A program made the translations under genes and the position numbers. From the NCBI GenBank assembly GCA_014379815.1, contig JACMLA010000324.1:1-12571 (forward strand): 12,571 nt of DNA, written 5' to 3'. This DNA comes from Bryobacteraceae bacterium. GTDB taxonomy: Bacteria > Acidobacteriota > Terriglobia > Bryobacterales > Bryobacteraceae. The notes beneath the pieces are model-generated. The model saw only the letters and a list, made by a program, of their open reading frames with translations. It had not been told where the DNA came from and did not search any database. Below are positions 7,301-12,571 of the stretch, piece by piece. Numbering within the stretch: the stretch's first letter is position 1; each line of letters begins with the position of its first letter.

Positions 7301-7734
7301 TACAAACCAGCAGTCCTGGTTCGCCCATATAGGCGTTTTAGCCGAAATGTCTGCTTGATTTCTTCTCTCACTTTTGCGGGGCCGTCATTCGTAGCAGTGG
7401 TGGAAAGCTCCCGATCGCGTGTCAACTCGATCTCGTCTGCACCGATGCGGCCGCTGAACCGAAAACGCGTGGTATTGATTTCGTTTCCGGCCTGCTCTTC
7501 CATCGTTATGGTGAACGTGATCAGAGACCCCGCGATACGGACATCCTGAATGAGGCTGCTGCCGTAGTCGCCATACAGCTTCCCTTCGAGCGCGCCAGTA
7601 TTCCCTGGTGCAAATCGAAATGCGATGTCTAGCGGCTCACCTTTACGACCCTGTATGACGCCAACCCAGACGCCCGTGAGATCGGAAGCGAAACTCGCAA
7701 AAGCAAACAGAAATCCAATAACGGCGGATCGCAT
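7300..7734 (-). CDS. small secreted protein of unknown function
   Basis: This encodes 144 residues and I do not recognise the family. An N-terminal Sec signal (RSAVIGFLFAFASFAS) is followed by LTGVWVGVIQGRKGE. The rest alternates in a way typical of an all-beta domain (LDIAFRF, LEGKLYGDYG, ITFTITMEE, RFRFSGRI). The opening resembles the small lipocalin-like domains seen in secreted acidobacterial proteins, but this is impression only. It has no Cys and no haem motif, unlike its neighbours. Its ATG shares one base with the DUF1552 stop (TGATG) and its stop shares one base with the cytochrome start (TAGTG). It is therefore almost certainly translated as part of the same operon and may be a partner or carrier for the exported redox proteins. 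Confidence 0.75.
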   Translation of the reverse strand: MRSAVIGFLFAFASFASDLTGVWVGVIQGRKGEPLDIAFRFAPGNTGALEGKLYGDYGSSLIQDVRIAGSLITFTITMEEQAGNEINTTRFRFSGRIGADEIELTRDRELSTTATNDGPAKVREEIKQTFRLKRLYGRTRTAGL

Positions 7735-9086
7735 CAGACGCCCCGAAGCAGTCCGGTAAGCGGTCCGGTGCTGTCAGCGAAACGCTCCACTGGCGCTCCG
7801 AAAGCACCCAGCATGGACATGTACAGGTTCGCCAGTTGTGTGTCTTCTCCGTACACCAGATGCTGGCCGGAGTCGATTCGCCCTCCAGCATTTCCGGCGA
7901 GAATCACCGGCAAATTGTGCGGATCGTGGCGATCGCCGTCGCTCAATGCGGAGGCGAACAGCACCATGGAATTGTCGAGCACGGTGGAGTCACCCTCCTT
8001 CATGCCTCGCAGCTTGCCAAGCAGATACGCGTACTGCTCTACATGCCATCGGTTGATGAGCTGATACTGTCGAAGATTATCCGGGTTGCGTCCGTGATGC
8101 GAAACGTCATGGTGAGCACCGCTGACGCCGTCGAGAAACCGGAAGTTCACGTTGCTGACAGCGTTGCCGAACATGAAGGTGCATACCCTGGTCGTGTCGG
8201 TCTGAAAGGCAACGGCGATCATGTCGAGCATCAGCCGGACGTGCTCGGCATGATCTTTGGGTCGCTCAGGCAAGTTGGCCGGGGCACGCACAGGAACCCG
8301 TGGCTTCCACGTGCTGGCTTCGCCGCTGGCTGCGCGTCCAACGCGTTGTTCGAGTCCGCGCATCACGCTGAGATATTCATCGAGCCTCGACTGGTCCGCA
8401 GTCCCTAGCTGCGTCCGCAGTCTGCGTGCGTCCTCCAGAACCCGGTCGAGCAGAAGTTTGTCCGTTTTGGCCGACCCGGACTCCTGACCCGAAGCTGCAC
8501 GATAGATGCGCTGGTAAACGGACCGGGGATCGATCTCGCGTGCCAGAGGCGTTGTCGGGCTGCTCCACGCGATGTGGGATCCGTAAACACGGGTGTATCC
8601 GACTACCGCATCGACGCCAATCGCAACGGGTGTTACACCGAGTTCCAGAGACGCAAGAGGGGTCTGATTGCGAACACTCTGAGCCGCGATCTGATCCACC
8701 GAGATGCCATTCGCCAGGTCCGCACCCGGTGTCTTCCGGATCGTACGGCAGGTCAGGATTGCCGACTCTTTGACGTAGTGCCCGTCGCCTCCGACCGATG
8801 CCGCATTCCATAGATTGGAGGCAACTACGGTCTGATCCTGGAACTCACGAAGCGGCTCAAGCGTCGGCGACATCGTGAACTGGCGACCCGTCCCCTGCGG
8901 TGTCCAGGCTGCTGTGTTGACGCCGTTTGGCATGTACAGAAGCGCCATGCGAACGGGGCTCTTCGGTACCGCAGATGAAGCCTTCGCCGGTGACGGGAAC
9001 ATGATTTCCAGCCATGGCAGTCCGAGACTTACGCCCGCGCCCCGTAGTACCGTCCGGCGGGAGATTCGGGTTTCAGGATCGATCAC
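7734..9086 (-). CDS. DUF1552 (HXXSHH) Tat-exported protein
   Basis: This encodes about 450 residues. The N-terminus has a twin-arginine motif (SRRTVLRGAG, residues 9-18) and a hydrophobic stretch, so it is probably exported folded. The family hallmark HDVSHH (326-331) is intact, and DGDRHDPHNLPVILAG follows near residue 383. These residues suggest a metal site, but the family has no established activity that I know of. I chose the GTG at 9086 because a strong GGAGG (9096-9100) sits 9 bases upstream and the Tat motif then falls at its usual place; a TTG at 9110 is the longer alternative. The gene overlaps the upstream DUF1592 gene by 14 bases. This pairing is characteristic of Acidobacteria, Planctomycetes and Verrucomicrobia. 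Family call firm, function unknown. Confidence 0.9.
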   Translation of the reverse strand: MIDPETRISRRTVLRGAGVSLGLPWLEIMFPSPAKASSAVPKSPVRMALLYMPNGVNTAAWTPQGTGRQFTMSPTLEPLREFQDQTVVASNLWNAASVGGDGHYVKESAILTCRTIRKTPGADLANGISVDQIAAQSVRNQTPLASLELGVTPVAIGVDAVVGYTRVYGSHIAWSSPTTPLAREIDPRSVYQRIYRAASGQESGSAKTDKLLLDRVLEDARRLRTQLGTADQSRLDEYLSVMRGLEQRVGRAASGEASTWKPRVPVRAPANLPERPKDHAEHVRLMLDMIAVAFQTDTTRVCTFMFGNAVSNVNFRFLDGVSGAHHDVSHHGRNPDNLRQYQLINRWHVEQYAYLLGKLRGMKEGDSTVLDNSMVLFASALSDGDRHDPHNLPVILAGNAGGRIDSGQHLVYGEDTQLANLYMSMLGAFGAPVERFADSTGPLTGLLRGV

Positions 9087-10983
9087 GCTTAGTTGCCTCC
9101 CTGCGAGCAAGACGCTCCGGCGGAGCGAAACGAAAAGCCGGGCTCATCACGATGGCTTCAATCAGCGTCTGCGCACTGTAATCGGCGCGCTTCAACTGAC
9201 CCACTATCTCGTCCACGGTACACGAATCTTCCAGTGCTAGCCCACGGCCCAGGGCGTAGCCCAGCATCCGGCGTGTAAGGTTATGGACAAATTCATCTTT
9301 GCGGGCGAGCAGCACTGTCTTTAACTCATCCGGCCCGCTGAACTTCGTTCCGTCCGGTAGTTCCCCTGCCGCGTTGACTGGCTGCCCTGCGTCCTGCTCA
9401 CGCCATTGCCCGACAGCGTCAAAGTTTTCCAGAGCAAAGCCAAGCGGATCGATGCTGTTGTGACAACTCGCGCAAACGGCGTTCTCACGATGCTGTGTCA
9501 AGCGCTCGCGCACGCTCCTTGAAGTGTTTGCATCCTGCTTGCTGTCGAGAGGGGGCACATCTGGCGGTGGAGCGGGAGGCGGCGTGCCAAGGATCGTATC
9601 CAGAACCCACGCACCACGGAGAACCGGACTGGTTCGATAGGGATGCGAGGAAACCGCGAGTACCGCGGGCATACCAAGTAGTCCGCCGCGGTGAGACCCT
9701 TCCGGCAACTCCACCCACTGCGGTTGCTTGCGAGCGCCCTTGTTGATGGGCAGCGCGACATTCATGTGTTTTGCGAGCGTGATCGTGCCGATCGTGTATT
9801 TCGAATCGATCAGGTTCAGCAATGAAAGGTTGCGAATGAAAACTTCGCGAATGAACAGCACGGGCTGAAAGCGAATGTCGGACCGAAGCTCTTCATCGGA
9901 AGAGTACGTTGGAAACACTTCGGCGTCCGGGATCTTCTCCGCGCCCAGCTCCCTGGTGCGAAGCCACTGTTCCCCGAAGCGCTGCACGAATCCGTTCGAG
10001 CGATCGTTCCGGAGCATACGCTGAACCATGTATTTCACAACTGCCGGGTCAGAAAGTTGTCCCTCTGCCGCCGCATCGAACAGCAGTTCATCAGGCATGC
10101 TGCCCCAAAGAAAATAGGACAGGCGTGAGGCAAACGCGTACTGGTCGTCTGACCGGCTGACATGATACAGAAACAACGGCGAGACCAGCGCTGCTCGCAG
10201 GGAAGTCAGGATCGCCTCGTCGAATGACTGACCCTCAGTGCGTGCGGACTGGTAAAGCTTCTGATAGGAAGCGACTGTCCAATCATCCACGGGACGCCGG
10301 AACGCTCGGGGTAGGAAGCTTTTGAAGATTGCATCAGATGCCTGCTGTTCGGAGACACCCGGACCGGGTTTCGAGACGAAGACCCTGGCGCGCGACTTGT
10401 ACTCTTTGGCTGCGAACCCGATCGCGAAGCCAGCCAGCTCCATGTACTTTTCCGAATGCAGTGGCGACAGGAACAGGGTTTCTGCGGCATTGTCGAAGCC
10501 CTCACCGCCCGCACCGTCCTCCGGCAATGCTCGCCCAATGTCCAGATGGATGTCGAGCAGATCGCGAATCGTCGCTGTGTATTCGTCGCGATTCAGCCGT
10601 CGGACCGGCGTGGGTCCAGGCACGGCGCCAGACCCGCAGATCGCTGCTTTGACGCTCCCCGCTGCCCATTCCGTGATGCCCGATCTCTCCTCAGCCGAGG
10701 GCATCGGCGCACCTTTCGGCGGCATCCCGGCATCCCGGACACGGGAGATCACACGCGTCCACCAGCTGGTTTCGGTACGAAACGTTGAGGGATCGGAGAG
10801 AGTGCGCGCATGAAAACCGCCGGCCGGGGACTTGCCCTGGTGGCAGCCTACACAGTACTGATTCAGGAACTTTTGACTGTTGTCAAAGGAGTAGCTGGGA
10901 TCGGCCGAGAGTCGGGGTACCAAAACAATAAGAGCGTGGAGGAACAGCAGGTTTGCCGAACGACAAAGAAGAAGATGGTGCAT
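9073..10983 (-). CDS. DUF1592/DUF1588-family dihaem c-type cytochrome protein
   Basis: This encodes 636 residues with an N-terminal Sec signal (LLFLHALIVLVPRLSA) and the multidomain layout of large planctomycete-type cytochromes. It has a cytochrome domain with CVGCH (44-48) and the possible axial Met in DAGMPPK (near 87), and a DUF1587 segment RRLNRDEYTATIRDLL (about 128-143). DUF1595-like PRAFRRPVDD (about 225-234) follows. DUF1592 starts near YAFASRLSYFLWGSMPDELL (about 282-301). DUF1588 runs from RGGLLGMPAVLAVSSHPYRT (about 432) to the second haem site CASCHNSIDPLGFALENFD (504-522). A DUF1585-like tail follows. I chose the ATG at 10983 because the signal peptide then begins properly; an upstream GTG at 11049 would overlap the preceding gene. 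It lies directly before the DUF1552 gene. It is probably periplasmic or surface-exposed and redox-active; the substrate is unknown. Confidence 0.92.
   Translation of the reverse strand: MHHLLLCRSANLLFLHALIVLVPRLSADPSYSFDNSQKFLNQYCVGCHQGKSPAGGFHARTLSDPSTFRTETSWWTRVISRVRDAGMPPKGAPMPSAEERSGITEWAAGSVKAAICGSGAVPGPTPVRRLNRDEYTATIRDLLDIHLDIGRALPEDGAGGEGFDNAAETLFLSPLHSEKYMELAGFAIGFAAKEYKSRARVFVSKPGPGVSEQQASDAIFKSFLPRAFRRPVDDWTVASYQKLYQSARTEGQSFDEAILTSLRAALVSPLFLYHVSRSDDQYAFASRLSYFLWGSMPDELLFDAAAEGQLSDPAVVKYMVQRMLRNDRSNGFVQRFGEQWLRTRELGAEKIPDAEVFPTYSSDEELRSDIRFQPVLFIREVFIRNLSLLNLIDSKYTIGTITLAKHMNVALPINKGARKQPQWVELPEGSHRGGLLGMPAVLAVSSHPYRTSPVLRGAWVLDTILGTPPPAPPPDVPPLDSKQDANTSRSVRERLTQHRENAVCASCHNSIDPLGFALENFDAVGQWREQDAGQPVNAAGELPDGTKFSGPDELKTVLLARKDEFVHNLTRRMLGYALGRGLALEDSCTVDEIVGQLKRADYSAQTLIEAIVMSPAFRFAPPERLARREATKRDRS
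9096..9100 (-). promoter_or_regulatory. strong ribosome binding site for the DUF1552 gene
   Basis: The minus strand reads GGAGG followed by 9 bases and then GTG (9086-9084). It lies within the end of the DUF1592 coding region and decides the DUF1552 start in favour of 9086 over the TTG at 9110. Confidence 0.6.
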
Positions 10984-11011
10984 CTCGAGACCGTCCGACG
11001 CCGCCAGTGTA

Positions 11012-11377
11012 TCACCTTGCCCGCCGGACTCCCACCAGAAATCCCACACTCAAACTGATAGCGACAACCGGAAACAGCCTTCGCCAGTCGTTGAAAGAAA
11101 TGAAGCGGGTTCCCTCTGGCGATAACTCGATTACCCCGGCCGGCATCGCCGACAAGCGGCCACCACCTCCACCGCCTGCTGCGGTCTGGTCAGCGTCCCG
11201 CTCCGGAGACTGCGCGCGATCCTGAGTTCCGCCACCCCCGCCAAAAGCATAGGAGACCCGGGCCACTGGAATGATAGTCCGGTTGCCTGCTGTGACTGGC
11301 TCCCCGAATACGTTCTTTACCGTGGCATTCGATTGGAGCCCTTCCCCGAGGGTCTTCAGGAGTTCTGGCACGTTCAT
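11012..11377 (-). CDS. GerW/YtfJ-like protein with C-terminal membrane helix
   Basis: This encodes about 121 residues. The pattern FGEPVTAGNRTIIPVARVSYAFGGGGG, with a second glycine run and MPAGVIELSPEGTRFI, matches the GerW/YtfJ family, first known from spore germination in Bacillus but widespread in non-spore-formers with unknown function. After this domain comes a hydrophobic segment (LFPVVAISLSVGFLVGV) ending in RRAR, a likely tail-anchored membrane helix. I chose the ATG at 11377 because MNVPELLKTLGEGL is the typical start and it lies 7 bases after the upstream S4 gene stop. The longer frame to 11452 would overlap that gene. It is 28 bases upstream of the DUF1592 gene and on the same strand, so probably in the same operon. 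Family call fairly firm; role unknown. Confidence 0.85.
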   Translation of the reverse strand: MNVPELLKTLGEGLQSNATVKNVFGEPVTAGNRTIIPVARVSYAFGGGGGTQDRAQSPERDADQTAAGGGGGGRLSAMPAGVIELSPEGTRFISFNDWRRLFPVVAISLSVGFLVGVRRAR

Positions 11378-11384
11378 ATCGCCA

Positions 11385-11762
11385 TTATCTGCCCCGAAGC
11401 CGGTCGAAGTCGCGGCGATCGCGCTTGGAAGGTTTGCCATCACGTAAGGCATCGAACGGTAGCGTTGCCTTGCGTTCCTCCGCGACCTTTAACCGCAGAA
11501 CTTTGCTTTCCTCCGTCTCACGGTAGAGCGTCTGTGCAACTGCCGCCGGACCTCGCATGTCACTGACTACCAGAACTTCCACCTGGAAATCACCACCGGC
11601 GTTCTTCACTTGCAACATGTCGCCGGACCGCACCTCGCGCGAGGCCTTGATTGCGTGCCCGGCCACTTCAATCCTGCCAAGTTCACACGCCCGTGTGGCA
11701 AGAGCTCGCGTTTTAAAGAATCGAGCGGCCCAGAGCCATTTGTCCATTCGCACGCGGGTCAT
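11385..11762 (-). CDS. S4-domain RNA-binding protein, HslR (Hsp15)-like
   Basis: This encodes 125 residues. An S4 fold covers about residues 5-65: RMDKWLWAARFFKTRALATRACELGRIEVAGH, then KASREVRSGDMLQVKN. A charged C-terminal tail (PSKRDRRDFDRLRGR) follows. The length and layout match the heat-shock protein 15 family, which binds 50S subunits still carrying a nascent chain and helps recycle stalled ribosomes in the cytoplasm. The ATG at 11762 has an AAGAG-type ribosome site about 8 bases upstream. It is the first gene of the long minus-strand run, with the GerW-like gene starting 7 bases after its stop. Its presence ahead of exported cytochromes is probably a matter of gene order rather than shared function. 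Confidence 0.9.
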   Translation of the reverse strand: MTRVRMDKWLWAARFFKTRALATRACELGRIEVAGHAIKASREVRSGDMLQVKNAGGDFQVEVLVVSDMRGPAAVAQTLYRETEESKVLRLKVAEERKATLPFDALRDGKPSKRDRRDFDRLRGR

Positions 11763-12219
11763 GTCTTATTCTCTTACCCGGAAAATCCGCAGTCTGCAGT
11801 TGATAGCGGTCCATTGCCCCAGCTCCGGAGCCTCCGTCCACCACTTCCGTCAATGCGGTCACACTGCAACGCTCCCGCCTCTGCTCATGGAAAAAGTAGT
11901 CTGTGCTGACCTCCGGGAGCACCTACAATAAGGTCGCCAAGCCACAGTCGGTTGTCGGAGGAAATGGTCTGGAAAGGTCCAGCCAAAAGCCGTTCCACGT
12001 AACTCTTTCAACTGCAGCCCTGGATCCGACAGCAGTCTCGAAAAAAACGCGGCGATTGTAGTGAGGACTCTTTGCATCTGCTTGTGCCTTGGTGCTCATC
12101 GGAGGCCCTTTCAACACCATTCGACCAGAAAGTTAGGCAGCGGCTCGCGAACGCTAATAATTCGCAACGGTGTCAACGTTCTGTAACGAGTCGATTTGTA
12201 CGATTAGGTATTCAACACC
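11763..12219. other. 457-bp divergent intergenic region
   Basis: This region separates the HslR-like gene from the receptor gene. I found no convincing coding sequence, RNA gene or clear sigma70 promoter. A small open frame on the minus strand (11923-12120) has no recognisable protein features. Minor elements are a short hairpin (CTGGA, AAGG, TCCAG near 11970) and spaced AACG copies at 12150, 12166, 12175 and 12185. It probably contains the promoters of both flanking genes. Confidence 0.5.
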
Positions 12220-12571
12220 ATGCTTCAGAACTTTAGAATTCTCCTGCTATCACTGTCACTGGGTGTCGGTCTTTTCGCTCAGGTCGACCGTGCAACGCTA
12301 ACTGGCACCGTGACGGATGGTTCCGCCGCCGCGATCGGCGAGGCAACCGTTCTGGCAGAGTCATCCACCTCCGGGCTCCGGCGCCAGGCATCCACCTCTG
12401 CCAGTGGCACGTACCAAATCCCAGGGCTTCCGGTAGGAAGCTACCGTCTCACGATTTCGAAGCCGGGGTTCAGTAGCGTGCAGTTCGAAACTGTGGTGTT
12501 AACAGTGGGCCTGACGCGGACCGTAGACGTGCAGCTTCAGGTCGGAACGGTCGCGACCGCTCTTGAGGTTG
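12220..12571 (+). CDS. TonB-dependent receptor-like protein, N-terminal part (runs off window)
   Basis: The first 117 codons are present and no stop is reached. The N-terminus is a Sec signal (FRILLLSLSLGVGLFAQ). A carboxypeptidase-regulatory-like beta domain follows: RATLTGTVTDGSAAAIGEA, then SASGTYQIPGLPVGSYRLTI and PGFSSVQFETVVLTVG. This opening is typical of the very large Oar-like TonB-dependent receptors that are numerous in Acidobacteria. They usually carry a plug and beta-barrel of about 1000 residues in the outer membrane. No TonB box, plug or barrel is visible in the part shown, so the full class is inferred from this start. ATG 12220 is chosen because the signal peptide follows it directly; the ribosome site is weak (AGG, 11 bases upstream). 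Confidence 0.8.
   Translation, partial: MLQNFRILLLSLSLGVGLFAQVDRATLTGTVTDGSAAAIGEATVLAESSTSGLRRQASTSASGTYQIPGLPVGSYRLTISKPGFSSVQFETVVLTVGLTRTVDVQLQVGTVATALEV

Noticed and set aside
11713..11922. Minus-strand open frame of 69 codons upstream of the HslR-like gene
   Set aside because: It overlaps the start of the HslR-like gene in another frame, and its composition and lack of motifs do not suggest a protein.
11923..12120. Minus-strand open frame of 65 codons (58 from the second ATG) in the intergenic region
   Set aside because: There is a weak AAAGGG before the inner ATG, but third-position base choice is not clearly coding and no motif, signal or membrane segment is seen. It could be a real small gene but I cannot support it.
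12110..12221. Eleven-base direct repeat TTCAACACCAT at 12110-12120 and 12211-12221
   Set aside because: An 11-base repeat is expected several times by chance in a window of this length. There is no duplication around the copies and no mobile-element features.

Overview
The window looks like chromosomal DNA from an acidobacterium, most likely the Solibacter/Bryobacter group. The evidence is the combination of a PEP-CTERM protein, a Tat-exported DUF1552 (HXXSHH) protein beside a DUF1592-family cytochrome, a multiheme cytochrome c, a GerW/YtfJ-like protein in a probable non-spore-former, and the start of an Oar-like TonB-dependent receptor with a carboxypeptidase-regulatory-like domain. This is inferred from gene content only. 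I saw no transposase, tRNA, rRNA or CRISPR array, and base composition looks fairly even throughout.

Left part (17-4751, all minus strand): an ArsR-type regulator fused to a class I methyltransferase domain begins a compact four-gene operon. It is followed by a DUF885 metallopeptidase-like protein and two related PepSY-type membrane proteins. All three junctions are identical 4-base GTGA stop/start overlaps. Further downstream is a PEP-CTERM protein that may have its own promoter.

Centre (4752-6306): the regulator is divergent from ahcY, which encodes S-adenosylhomocysteine hydrolase. The short shared region holds a 24-bp imperfect palindrome and a probable extended -10 box. The arrangement resembles the SahR system of Proteobacteria, in which an ArsR-family protein controls SAM-cycle genes. 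Here the same transcript would also carry a peptidase and membrane genes. A strong two-way hairpin terminator closes ahcY and the opposing operon.

Right part (6314-11762, all minus strand): six closely packed genes run from an HslR-like S4 RNA-binding protein through a GerW/YtfJ-like protein, a DUF1592-family dihaem protein, a DUF1552 protein and a small secreted protein to a heptaheme cytochrome c. The last four form an exported set carrying nine CxxCH motifs in total, suggesting an envelope redox or surface-processing system of unknown substrate.

Right edge (11763-12571): a 457-bp divergent intergenic region precedes the first 117 codons of a TonB-dependent receptor-like gene that runs off the window.
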